A stretch of DNA of 64,000 nt, from positions 1 through 64,000 of the forward strand of contig JAIMAI010000007.1 in the NCBI GenBank assembly GCA_023512015.1, read 5' to 3'. Source of the DNA: Acidothermus sp. (GTDB lineage: Bacteria > Actinomycetota > Actinomycetes > Acidothermales > Acidothermaceae). The notes beneath the pieces were generated by a model. The model was not told the origin of the DNA and did no database searches. It saw only the letters and a list, made by a program, of their open reading frames with translations. Each line of letters begins with the position of its first letter. Position 1 is the first letter of the stretch. Below, piece after piece: positions 9,602 through 18,601 of this stretch. The position numbers and the translations under genes were made by a program.

Positions 9602-10447
9602 TCAGAGGTCGAGGTCGACGACGACCGGAGCGTGATCGGAGGGACCCTTGCCTTTGCGGGCTTCGCGGTCAACGTAGGCGTCGGTGATGCGCGCCGCCGC
9701 GCGTTCGTTGGCGAGGACGAGGTCGATCCGCATTCCCTGGTTCTTCGGAAACATCCCGGCCCGGTAATCCCAGTAGGTGAAGGGGCGGTCGTATTTCAAC
9801 GGTCGGGGGATGATGTCACGGAACCCGAGTTCCAGCAACGCCCGCAACGCTTGCCGCTCCGCCTCGGTGACGTGGGTCGATCCGACGAAGAACGCCGGGT
9901 CGAAGACGTCGTCGTCGGTGGGTGCGATGTTGAAGTCGCCGACCACGAGAAACGGTAGGTCCCCGACGGCGGTGAGTTCCGCTTCCAACGCGGAACGCAA
10001 AGCGGCGAGCCATTCCAATTTGTAGGCGTAATGCGGGCTGTCGAGGGCCCGGCCGTTCGGCACGTACAGCGACCAGATGCGCACACCCCCGCAGGTAGCC
10101 CCGATGGCCCGGGCCTCCACGACGGGGGCGGACGGCGCCACCGGGAGCAGCACGTCTTCGCCGTCCGGTGGTGCCGGCGGGGGCGGCGCGTACCCGGGCT
10201 GACCGGGGAAACCGCGGGTCACGTCCGCCAAGCCCACTCGGGAGAGAATCGCCACCCCGTTCCACCGACCATCCCCGTGGGCCGCCACCTGGTAGCCGCG
10301 TTCGATGACGCCGTCCGCCGGGAAGGCGTCGCCCGCGCACTTGGTCTCCTGCAAGCACAGCACGTCCGGCTGGGCGCTTTCGAGCCACTCGTGCAGACGG
10401 GGGAGCCGAGCGACCACCGAATTGACGTTCCACGTCGCTATGCGCAC
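9602..10447 (-). CDS. xthA: Exodeoxyribonuclease III (AP endonuclease)
   Basis: A 281-residue Exo III-like member of the endonuclease/exonuclease/phosphatase family. It cleaves 5' of abasic sites and degrades duplex DNA 3' to 5' in base excision repair. Visible motifs are MRIATWNVNSVVARLPRLHE, VLCLQETKC with the metal-binding Glu, IWSLYVPNGR, VVGDFNIAPTDDDVFDP and the C-terminal GPSDHAPVVVDLDL with the catalytic Asp-His pair. Length and start agree with the family. It probably forms a short operon with the downstream GNAT gene. Confidence 0.96.
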   Translation of the reverse strand: MRIATWNVNSVVARLPRLHEWLESAQPDVLCLQETKCAGDAFPADGVIERGYQVAAHGDGRWNGVAILSRVGLADVTRGFPGQPGYAPPPPAPPDGEDVLLPVAPSAPVVEARAIGATCGGVRIWSLYVPNGRALDSPHYAYKLEWLAALRSALEAELTAVGDLPFLVVGDFNIAPTDDDVFDPAFFVGSTHVTEAERQALRALLELGFRDIIPRPLKYDRPFTYWDYRAGMFPKNQGMRIDLVLANERAAARITDAYVDREARKGKGPSDHAPVVVDLDL

Positions 10448-10456
10448 GAGCCCGTT

Positions 10457-13414
10457 CTATCGCGTCCGCGCCCCGGACTCGCCGGGCGGTGCCGGGTGAG
10501 CGCTCGGACTGTCGGCGAAGAGTTCGGTGAGGTGCAGGGCCGACACCCCGGCGAGTTGGTGGATCTGGGTGTGGCAGGAGAAGCCGTCGGCGACCACGAC
10601 CGCGCCCGGAGCGTCGGCCAGGACGGCGAGAATGCCGAGCTCGGCGATCCGCCGGGATATTTCGAAATGCCCTGCCTCCATCCCAAAATTCCCGGCCATT
10701 CCGCAACATCCGGGGGCTTCGCTCACCCGGGCTCCGGCGCTTTCCAGCAAAGCGCGGTCTGCCTCGTATCCGAACACGGCGCGTTGGTGACAGTGCGGCT
10801 GGGTGACCACGTGGACGCCGTCCAGCCGGGGAGGCTGCCACCCCGCTTCCAGCAAGGCTTGTGCCGGAGTCCGGACGGCGCCCGCCACCGCATGGGCCCG
10901 GGGATCGTCGGGGAGCAGGTCGGGGAGGTCGGAGCGAAGGGTCGCCGCACACGAAGGCTCGGCACAGACCAAGACGGCGTCCGGCTCCAGCAGCGGATGA
11001 AGGGCGGCGACCAGCGCGGTGAGTCGTCGGCGGGCGGCGGCGAGCTGCCCGGTCGTGATCCACGGTAGCGCGCAGCACACCCGCGGAGCGGCGATCTGCA
11101 CCCGGTAGTCGGCGTCGGCGAGCAGGGCTGCGGTGGTCTGGACGGCGCGGGGACGGAACACGTCGGAGAACGAGTCGATCCATAGGACGGCGGAGCGCAC
11201 CGGCTGGTCGGCAAGCTGCGTCCGGGGCCCGTGGTCGACAGGCTGCGCGGGCGGTGCTTGGGCGGCGGTCGCCACGCCGCCGGCGGCCGGCAACCGACGA
11301 CGGGCCGGTCGCGGGTCGAGCGGCGGCAGCGTCCGGCGTCCGTCGATGCCGCCGACAAGCCGGATCAGGGCCGCGGTCGGCGGAAAACGCAGCGCCGCCG
11401 AGGCCAGCCGCGGGATGCGGCGGAGGACGGTGAGCCACGCCGGCAGCCGCCCGAGAAGGTAGTGGCTGCGCGGCCGCAGACGATGCCGATAGGCGCGGAA
11501 CAGCACCTCCGATTTGTACCGGGCCATGTCGACCCCCGCCGGACACTCCGACGAGCAGGCCTTACACGACAGGCAGAGATCGAGCGATTCGTGGATTTCG
11601 CGCGACCGGAAACCGTTGCGGACGGTCGGTTGTGGCCCACCGTCTTCGATCGGGCGGAGTCCGATGAGCATCTCCTGGAGGACTCGGGCACGTCCGCGGG
11701 TCGAATCCTTTTCATCGCGGGTGGCCAGGTAGGAGGGGCACATGACCCCGCCACGGTCGCGGGTATCGGCTCGGCATTTGGCGATTCCGACGCACCGGTG
11801 CACGGCACGCGTGAAACTTCCGGCGTCCGAACCGAAACGAAACCCGCCTTGGGCCTCGACTTCGAAAGCGGCGGGACGACGCAATCCGCTTTCCAACGGC
11901 GCGGCATCGACGATGACCCCGGGATTGAGGATTCCCTCGGGGTCGAAGAGCTGTTTGAATTCGGCGAGTAGGCGGTACGCCGGCGGGGTGTACATCCGCG
12001 GCAGCAAGACACTGCGCGCCCTGCCGTCTCCGTGCTCCCCGGAGAGCGACCCTCCGTGAGCGACGACCAGATCCGCCGCCGCGGTGACGAAGGCGCGGAA
12101 TCGGTCGACGTCCGCGTCGTTCGCCAGCGGGACGTCGAGCCGGGTGTGCAGGCATCCGTCGCCGAAATGACCGAAAACAATGGCGTCGATTCCGAAGTCG
12201 GCGAGCAGTTGGTGGAATTCCCGTAGGTACGAACCGAGTCGCTCCGGTGGGACGGCGGCGTCCTCCCAACCGGGCCACGCCGTGCCGGTGCGGGCGTAAC
12301 GGGTGACCAGGCCTGCGCCGTCCTCACGAATACGCCAGATAGCCTCGGCATGCGCACGCTCGGTGATGATGCTGAAATTCGTGGGCTTGACGTCGTGTAC
12401 CACCCATCGGGCGCGGGACAAGGCATGTTGCGGGGAATTCCCGCCCATTTCGACGAGAAGCCACGACTCAGCGTCAGGCAACTCGGGGACCCGACGACCG
12501 GCGCGGCGGACCACGTCGACGAGCCGCGGATCCAATCCCTCGACGGCAAGCGGGGCGTGGCGCAGGACGACGGGAACCGCCTCGGCGGCGTCGGCGAGGC
12601 TGGGGAATCCGAGGACGGCCAGCGCAGTGTGGGTGACTTCGTCGGTGAGACGGAGCCGGGCGGAAAGGACGGCGACCACGGTTCCCTCCGTCCCCACCAA
12701 GGCACGCGCAAGGAATCGACCGTTCTCGGGGAGGAGGTGTTCGAGGGAATAGCCGGAGAGCTGCCGGGAAAATCGGCCGAATTCTCGGCGAATGGTGTCG
12801 GCATTGGTCTCGACGAACGTCGCCAATTTCGGCACGACGTCGAGTTCGGCGGCCGCGGTGAAACGGCGACCGGTGCCGTCGACGACATCCAATTCGAGCA
12901 CGTTATCGGCCGTGCGGCCGAACGACAAGGCGTGCGCCCCGCAGGCGTTGTTGCCGAGCATTCCCCCGATCGTGGCACGGTTTGCGGTAGCGGGATCCGG
13001 CCCGAAACGCAGGCCGTAACGGGCGAGCACGCGCTGCAGGTCGCTCACCACCACACCCGGTTCGACTTCTGCCACCCGCTCGGTCGGGTCGATCTCGACG
13101 ACGCGATGAAAGAAACGGCTGGTGTCCAGCACGATTCCCGGTCCGATGGCGTTCCCGGCGACCGACGTGCCTCCTCCCCGCATCGTCAGGGGAACCCGCA
13201 TCGACCGTGCGACCTCGAGGACGGCGAGCACGTCGGCTGCGTCCCTCGGATAGACGACCACCGCGGGAACGACACGATAATTCGAGGCGTCCGAAGAATA
13301 TTCGGCCCGTCGACGCAAAGAGTCGTCGACTGGACCGCGGATCGCCGACCGAAGAGTCGCCACCAGCTCGCGGTGATCCCACGAGCTGGTGGGGGCGGCT
13401 CGCCCACCGGACAT
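10457..13414 (-). CDS. FAD-binding / Fe-S dehydrogenase fusion (D-2-hydroxyacid dehydrogenase type)
   Basis: A 985-residue fusion of a GlcD-like flavoprotein with a GlcF-like iron-sulfur protein, probably oxidising D-lactate, glycolate or a related D-2-hydroxyacid. Order: FAD_binding_4 domain (VVVYPRDAADVLAVLEVARS, MRGGGTSVAGNAIGPGIVLD, GGMLGNNACGAHALSFGRT), FAD-oxidase C domain (FGHFGDGCLHTRLDV, SGEHGDGRARSVLLPR), a ferredoxin-like domain (RCVGIAKCR with GVMCPSYLAT, then CLSCKACSSECP) and a C-terminal cysteine-rich region with CCALPW and CCGMAGNFGME motifs. The gene stands alone and diverges from an LLM gene. The substrate cannot be fixed from sequence. Confidence 0.92.
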   Translation of the reverse strand: MSGGRAAPTSSWDHRELVATLRSAIRGPVDDSLRRRAEYSSDASNYRVVPAVVVYPRDAADVLAVLEVARSMRVPLTMRGGGTSVAGNAIGPGIVLDTSRFFHRVVEIDPTERVAEVEPGVVVSDLQRVLARYGLRFGPDPATANRATIGGMLGNNACGAHALSFGRTADNVLELDVVDGTGRRFTAAAELDVVPKLATFVETNADTIRREFGRFSRQLSGYSLEHLLPENGRFLARALVGTEGTVVAVLSARLRLTDEVTHTALAVLGFPSLADAAEAVPVVLRHAPLAVEGLDPRLVDVVRRAGRRVPELPDAESWLLVEMGGNSPQHALSRARWVVHDVKPTNFSIITERAHAEAIWRIREDGAGLVTRYARTGTAWPGWEDAAVPPERLGSYLREFHQLLADFGIDAIVFGHFGDGCLHTRLDVPLANDADVDRFRAFVTAAADLVVAHGGSLSGEHGDGRARSVLLPRMYTPPAYRLLAEFKQLFDPEGILNPGVIVDAAPLESGLRRPAAFEVEAQGGFRFGSDAGSFTRAVHRCVGIAKCRADTRDRGGVMCPSYLATRDEKDSTRGRARVLQEMLIGLRPIEDGGPQPTVRNGFRSREIHESLDLCLSCKACSSECPAGVDMARYKSEVLFRAYRHRLRPRSHYLLGRLPAWLTVLRRIPRLASAALRFPPTAALIRLVGGIDGRRTLPPLDPRPARRRLPAAGGVATAAQAPPAQPVDHGPRTQLADQPVRSAVLWIDSFSDVFRPRAVQTTAALLADADYRVQIAAPRVCCALPWITTGQLAAARRRLTALVAALHPLLEPDAVLVCAEPSCAATLRSDLPDLLPDDPRAHAVAGAVRTPAQALLEAGWQPPRLDGVHVVTQPHCHQRAVFGYEADRALLESAGARVSEAPGCCGMAGNFGMEAGHFEISRRIAELGILAVLADAPGAVVVADGFSCHTQIHQLAGVSALHLTELFADSPSAHPAPPGESGARTR

Positions 13415-13500
13415 GTCTGGCGATTATGCCAAGGAGAACGCGACGCTTGTGTCGCAGGTTAGGGTCGGGAGAGAGTACGAGGACGTGAGAGGAGCACGCG

Positions 13501-14373
13501 ATGCGCCTGGGTCTGCATCTGCCCGATTACACCTGGAGCGGCGGACCTCGGAGGCTGGGCCCACAACTGGCCGAGATAGTGCGGACGGCGGAGCAGGCCG
13601 GCTTCGATCGGATCAGCGTGATGGACCACGTCTGGCAAATCCCGACGGTCGGTCCGGTGGATCACGAGATGTTGGAGGCCTACACCACCTTGGGCTTCAT
13701 CGCCGCCCATACCTCTCGGGTCTCGTTGATGGCGTTGGTGACCGCCGCGACCTACCGACCGCCCGGCCTGCTCGCCAAGGCCGTGACCACTCTCGACGTC
13801 CTCTCCGGGGGACGAGCCTGGCTCGGCATCGGGGCAGGCTGGAACGAAGAGGAATGTCGTGGACTCGGCCTCCCTTTCCCCCCGACCGCCGAACGTTTCG
13901 AACGTCTGGAAGAGGCGATCCAAATCTGCCTCGCGATGTGGTCGGACGACGACGCTCCCTACGTCGGCAAACATCATCGCTTGGAGCGGACCCTCAACGT
14001 GCCGCAAGCGTTGCAACGCCCGCACCCGCCGATCCTCATCGGAGGCGGCGGCGAGCGGAAGACGCTACGCCTGGTAGCCCGGTACGCGCAAGCCTGCAAT
14101 TTGTTCGCCAACGCCGATCTCCCCCGCAAGCTGGAGGTACTGCGCGAGCATTGTGCGGCGGAAGGCCGGGATTACGACGAGATCGAGAAGACCGTGATGT
14201 ACCACTTCGACCTCGGCCGTAACGGTGAGCGAGTCGACCGCATCATCGACGACCTTCGTGAATTAGCGGCTATGGGCTTTTCTGTCGCACACGGGCGAGT
14301 GGTCGACGTCTCCTTGCTCAAACCGCTCGAAATCATCGGCGAAAGCATCATCCCGGCCGTCGCCGAGCTGTGA
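13501..14373 (+). CDS. Luciferase-like (LLM) F420-dependent oxidoreductase
   Basis: A 290-residue LLM-family enzyme of the TIGR03560-like F420 group: MRLGLHLPDYTW, AEQAGFDRISVMDHVWQIP, TSRVSLMALVTAATYRPPG, LDVLSGGRAWLGIGAGWNEE and PHPPILIGGGGERKTLRLVA. The start has an AGAGGAG ribosome-binding site. Its TGA overlaps the GTG start of the next gene, an MFS drug/proton antiporter (GTGA), indicating translational coupling. A redox enzyme acting on a small molecule moved by that transporter is a reasonable but unproven inference. Confidence 0.9.
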   Translation: MRLGLHLPDYTWSGGPRRLGPQLAEIVRTAEQAGFDRISVMDHVWQIPTVGPVDHEMLEAYTTLGFIAAHTSRVSLMALVTAATYRPPGLLAKAVTTLDVLSGGRAWLGIGAGWNEEECRGLGLPFPPTAERFERLEEAIQICLAMWSDDDAPYVGKHHRLERTLNVPQALQRPHPPILIGGGGERKTLRLVARYAQACNLFANADLPRKLEVLREHCAAEGRDYDEIEKTVMYHFDLGRNGERVDRIIDDLRELAAMGFSVAHGRVVDVSLLKPLEIIGESIIPAVAEL

Positions 14374-15911
14374 GCGGAGAAAATCGTCCGCCCTTCTCTC
14401 CCCAGACCACCACCGCGGGCCGGATTTCTCCGCCGCAAACGACACACGACGCCGCAGACGTTGCTTACGCCTGGCGGGTGTTCTCGGTCACCAGCCTCGG
14501 GGTCATCCTCACCGGCCTCAACAGTTCGACCCTGGACGTCGGATTGCCGGCGGTAGCCCGGCATTTTCATCCGACTCCGACGCAGGCGAGCTGGTTCTTG
14601 CTGTCGTATCAGCTCGTCAACACCGTGCTGATCCTGATATTCGGTCGGATCGCCGATATGGTTGGTCGTCGTCGTCTGTACATCGCCGGGCTCGTCACCT
14701 TCACGACGGGCAGCCTCGGCTGCGGGCTTGCCCCGACTTCGTGGGCCCTCATCGGGTGGCGAGCCGTGCAAGCGATCGGCGCAGCGGCCGTCATCACCAA
14801 CACAACGGCCCAGCTCACCGACGTCTTCCCCCGCCGAATGTTGGGCACCGCGCTCGGCCTGAACGTCACAGTCATCTCTGCCGCGCAGATAGCGGGGCCG
14901 GTGGTAGGAGGGGCCCTCGTCGCGACGTTCGGGTGGGCGTGGGTATTTCTCTTCAATGTCCCGGTCGGCGTCATCGGAGTGATCTGGGCCGTCGTGACCC
15001 TTCGCCGCACGCCTCGCGGACGCCCACGCGGACGCTTCGACCTTCTCGGGGCAGGCCTCACCGTGGTGTGGTTGGGCTCGCTCGTTGTGGCGTTGTCCGC
15101 CGGCGGGGCCCAGGGATGGGGTACGCCGTCCACGGTCTACCCGCTGGTGGTGATGGCCGCTACCCTGCCACTTTTCGTCTGGTGGCAGACCCGGACACAG
15201 GACCCCCTGGTGGATTTGGCCTTGTTGCGTGACAGGGCGCGGGCCGCGGCGTACGCCGCGAATTTTGCCTTGGCGGTGGCCCGCTTCGCTCTGGTGCTTC
15301 TCGCGTCACTTTTCTTCCAAGCAGTCCAAGGCCTCGATGCTTTCACCGCCGGCCTTCGAGTCGCCCCTCTGGCGCTCGGAATCATGGTGGCTTCACCACT
15401 TGCCGGTTATGCGTCGGGACGTTTCCCCACCCGTGTGGTTTCGACCCTAGGGGCTTTGACGTGCTCCGGGGGCTTGGCCTTCCTGGCTCTCACCGTCGAA
15501 CCGCAGACCTCGTATCTGTTCGTGAGTACGGGACTTTTCGTGGTAGGTATCGGATCGGGTACATTCATGACGCCGAACACGAGCTCTATCATGGCGAGTG
15601 TTCCAGCGCACACGCGAGGAGTCGCCAATGGGTTGCGGTCCATGCTGCAAAACACCGGTTTCGTGATGAGCACCGCCCTGTCGTTGGCAATCGTGACCGC
15701 TCCCCTGACGCAGAGCGAGAAACGCGGCGTATATTCCGGAACGTTGTCCCGACTCCCCAGCTCCGACGTCGTGCATTTCGTCGACGCCTATCGGACGGCG
15801 TTGTTCGTGCTCCTCGGCGTCTGCCTCACAGCCGTCCTCAGTTCGCTGCTCCGCGGACGAGCGCCGCAACCCGACGGCGACGATGTTGCGGTGGCGGAAC
15901 GGTCGCCATGA
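14370..15911 (+). CDS. MFS transporter, DHA2/EmrB-QacA type
   Basis: A 513-residue, probably 14-helix drug:H+ antiporter of the DHA2 family. The core begins with VFSVTSLGVILTGLNSSTLD. It carries the QLVNTVLILIFGRIADMVGR loop (motif A) and a motif C-like AAQIAGPVVGGAL in helix 5. It starts at a GTG overlapping the stop of the LLM gene and ends in an ATGA overlap with the next MFS gene, so these three genes form one coupled transcription unit. The substrate is unknown. Confidence 0.92.
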   Translation: MSGENRPPFSPQTTTAGRISPPQTTHDAADVAYAWRVFSVTSLGVILTGLNSSTLDVGLPAVARHFHPTPTQASWFLLSYQLVNTVLILIFGRIADMVGRRRLYIAGLVTFTTGSLGCGLAPTSWALIGWRAVQAIGAAAVITNTTAQLTDVFPRRMLGTALGLNVTVISAAQIAGPVVGGALVATFGWAWVFLFNVPVGVIGVIWAVVTLRRTPRGRPRGRFDLLGAGLTVVWLGSLVVALSAGGAQGWGTPSTVYPLVVMAATLPLFVWWQTRTQDPLVDLALLRDRARAAAYAANFALAVARFALVLLASLFFQAVQGLDAFTAGLRVAPLALGIMVASPLAGYASGRFPTRVVSTLGALTCSGGLAFLALTVEPQTSYLFVSTGLFVVGIGSGTFMTPNTSSIMASVPAHTRGVANGLRSMLQNTGFVMSTALSLAIVTAPLTQSEKRGVYSGTLSRLPSSDVVHFVDAYRTALFVLLGVCLTAVLSSLLRGRAPQPDGDDVAVAERSP

Positions 15912-17203
15912 CCACGCCTCGAGGACCCCGCTGCGACGACGAAGCCGGGGACGCCGGACCGGACGCGGCACGCCGTCCCCGAAGCGACCATCCGCTCAGG
16001 TACAACCGGAATTTCCGCCGACTGTGGATCGGCGAGACGGTGAGCCAGCTCGGCACGCAGATCAGCGTGGTCGCCGTCCCCCTTGCCGCCGTCACGACGC
16101 TGCACGCAAACGCCTTCCAGGTCGGGTTGCTGACCGCGATCGAGACGGCAGCGTTCGCCGTCCTGGGACTGCCGGCGGGGGCGTGGTGCGACCGGTGGCG
16201 ACGGCGTCCGGTACTCGTCGCGGCGGACCTCGTGCGGGCGGTGGCTCTCGGCACCGTTCCGGTTGCGGCTGGCGCCGGTGTCCTCAGTTACGCCCAGCTC
16301 TGCGCGGTCGTCGCGGTCGTCGGCGTCGCAACCGTTTTCTTCGACGTGGATTATCAATCGTTCCTTCCGAACCTGGTCGGGCGGGAGCACTTGGTGGCCG
16401 CAAATGGAGCGCTCGAAGCGAGCCGCTCGGCCGCGGCCCTGGCGGGACCGAGCATCGGCGGATTCTTGGTGCAGGCGTTCACGGCGCCCTATGCAATCGC
16501 GGCGGACGCCGTGAGTTTCGTGTGGTCGGGGGGGTGGATCAGCCTTATCGACGCGGCGGATCCCCGGCCGGTGCGCGACCCGACGTCCTCGGTCGCCCGC
16601 GAAATCGCCGAAGGTCTGCGTTTCGTCTTCACCCACCGGGTGTTGCGCATGCTGGCGGGGAGCACCGGGACTTTCAATTTCTTCAGCGGCATCTACAACG
16701 CGGTCGTGGTGGTCTTCCTGGTCCGGGTGATTCACCTCGATTCAGGAGTGGTCGGCGCGTTGTTCAGCGCCGCCGGTATCGGAGGACTGCTGGGGGCGCT
16801 CGTCGCCAACCGCGTCCGGACGGCGGTCGGAGGCCCAGCGTCGATCATCTTCTCCGCGGTGTCGCTAGCGGTGCTCGCGCCGCTGGCCCCGCTCACGGCG
16901 GAGGGCTGGCGCATCGGACTCTTCATTGTTTGGTCACTTCTCGGCGCCGTCGCGATCAGCGTCTACAACATCGCCACGGTCTCGTATCGACAGGAAATCT
17001 GCCCGCAGCCCCTGCTGGGGCGGATGAACGCGACCATGCGTTTCGTGGTCTGGGGCACGCTGCCGCTCGGTGGGCTCCTCGGCGGCCTCCTGGGTCAGAC
17101 GCTCGGCCTGCGAGCCGCCCTGTGGGTGGCGGCTGCGGGCACGATCGCCAGCCCTCTATGGGTGCTGGTCTCGCCGCTGGCCCGGCCCGGCCGCACCCGT
17201 TGA
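15908..17203 (+). CDS. MFS transporter (MFS_3-like, 12 helices)
   Basis: 431 residues from ATG 15908, which overlaps the stop of the previous transporter by four bases. The frame stays open well upstream, but the MFS fold begins with YNRNFRRLWIGETVSQLGTQ just after this ATG. Other features are LGLPAGAWCDRWRRRPVLVA (motif A) and GALEASRSAAALAGPSIGGF, typical of the enterobactin-exporter/MFS_3-like group. It is probably an efflux protein. It is the second of three consecutive MFS genes; the substrate is unknown. Confidence 0.9.
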   Translation: MTTPRGPRCDDEAGDAGPDAARRPRSDHPLRYNRNFRRLWIGETVSQLGTQISVVAVPLAAVTTLHANAFQVGLLTAIETAAFAVLGLPAGAWCDRWRRRPVLVAADLVRAVALGTVPVAAGAGVLSYAQLCAVVAVVGVATVFFDVDYQSFLPNLVGREHLVAANGALEASRSAAALAGPSIGGFLVQAFTAPYAIAADAVSFVWSGGWISLIDAADPRPVRDPTSSVAREIAEGLRFVFTHRVLRMLAGSTGTFNFFSGIYNAVVVVFLVRVIHLDSGVVGALFSAAGIGGLLGALVANRVRTAVGGPASIIFSAVSLAVLAPLAPLTAEGWRIGLFIVWSLLGAVAISVYNIATVSYRQEICPQPLLGRMNATMRFVVWGTLPLGGLLGGLLGQTLGLRAALWVAAAGTIASPLWVLVSPLARPGRTR

Positions 17204-17249
17204 TGGGTTGCTCGACGAAACTCCCAGGCGGCTCCCTAGGGTGGACCCG

Positions 17250-18539
17250 ATGGGTGTCGCGGACGTGCAGCTCGGCGGGGATCGCTCCGCCGCGGCCTGG
17301 CGACCCGGGGACAAGCAGCAGATCGCCCTCTTGTCGATGGCGCACGCCGTCCAGCATTTCTCGGCTGCGGCGCTTGCGTTTTCCTATCCGTTCGTCGTGG
17401 CGTATTTCCACGTCTCGTACGCCCTCCTCGGTTTGGTGCTCGGCATCACCGGCGTGGTGGGAGGTTTGCTCCAAGGTGTTGCCGGACTGTTACGGCGGAT
17501 TCCCGCGCGGACCCTCCTGGTCGGCCAGGACGTCGGCCTGGCGGCCACGCTGCTGCTGGGAGCGGTGGCACCGGTTTTCGCGGTTTTCGCCCTGGCCCGT
17601 TGCCTCGGTTCGCTGGTGCAGTGGCCTCAGCATCCGGTCGGGAGCGCGTATTTGTCCGAGCGCATCCCGCACCGGCGCGGCGTGGCGTTGTCGTGGCACA
17701 CGATCGGCGGAAGTCTCGGCACCCTCGCCGTACCGCTCATCGCGGGCGCGGTCACGCAAGCGTGGGGGTGGCGATGGTCGCTGGCGATTTTCGTTCCTCC
17801 GCTCGCCATCGGTGCCGTCGTCTTGTGGCGCGGTATGGACCGGGACGTCGTCCCGACCACGGAAAACGAGAGCGAAAACGGGAGCAGCGACGGCACGAAT
17901 TCGCGGCGGAGAGCGCAAGAATCCGTACCGATGACGGTGGCGTTGCGGCGTCCGGCCGCCCTCGCGGCTCTTGCGGCCGGAACCATCGCCGCAGCAGGCC
18001 GTGGGCTCGGGGTACTCGGGGCGTACGTTCCGGCATTCCTCAGGGATGACAGGCATCTGAGTTCCGTCATGGTCGGTGCGCTGTTCACCGTGATGCTGGT
18101 CGGTAGTGTCGTCGGACCCGCGGTCGCCGGATGGATGGCCGACCGGTGGGGACGGCGTGCCGTCCTGTTGGTCGTCTACCCGACGGCGGCGATTTTCCTG
18201 GTGGCATACGTGTTCGTGGGCTCGGTGATCTGGGCACTGGCCTTGGTCGGCCTCTTCGTCGGTGTTTTCGCCTACGCGGAATCCCCTCTCGTCCAGGCAC
18301 TTTTCGCCGATACAACGGAAGGCGCGGCGGCCCGCAGCGTTTTCGGTATCTATTTCGCCGTCGCGTACGGCGTCGGCGCACTGTGGCAGGTGGTCGTCGG
18401 TTGGCTGGTCAGCACCTACGGTTTCCGCACGGCGTTCGTCGTGATGGCCATCTCGTTCGTGGTGGCCGGACTGTGCGTCGTGGGAGCCAAGGAAAGACGG
18501 CGTCACCGCGGTGAACTCGCCCTCGACTACCTCGATTGA
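17250..18539 (+). CDS. MFS transporter
   Basis: 429 residues from ATG 17250, which follows AGGGTGG at good spacing; GTG 17241 is an alternative. Two halves are visible: helices 1-6 from LLSMAHAVQHFSAAALAFSY, a charged central loop rich in Glu, Asn and Ser, then helices 7-12 with motif A repeated as VAGWMADRWGRRAVLLVV. It is less similar to drug exporters than the preceding two transporters. It lies 46 bp downstream of them and may be transcribed with them. The substrate is unknown. Confidence 0.88.
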   Translation: MGVADVQLGGDRSAAAWRPGDKQQIALLSMAHAVQHFSAAALAFSYPFVVAYFHVSYALLGLVLGITGVVGGLLQGVAGLLRRIPARTLLVGQDVGLAATLLLGAVAPVFAVFALARCLGSLVQWPQHPVGSAYLSERIPHRRGVALSWHTIGGSLGTLAVPLIAGAVTQAWGWRWSLAIFVPPLAIGAVVLWRGMDRDVVPTTENESENGSSDGTNSRRRAQESVPMTVALRRPAALAALAAGTIAAAGRGLGVLGAYVPAFLRDDRHLSSVMVGALFTVMLVGSVVGPAVAGWMADRWGRRAVLLVVYPTAAIFLVAYVFVGSVIWALALVGLFVGVFAYAESPLVQALFADTTEGAAARSVFGIYFAVAYGVGALWQVVVGWLVSTYGFRTAFVVMAISFVVAGLCVVGAKERRRHRGELALDYLD

Positions 18540-18601
18540 CGACGCCCGAGACGTCACCCCAGCTCCGTTCGTAGCTCCCGACTCCTGGCAGTCTGGAGCT
18601 C

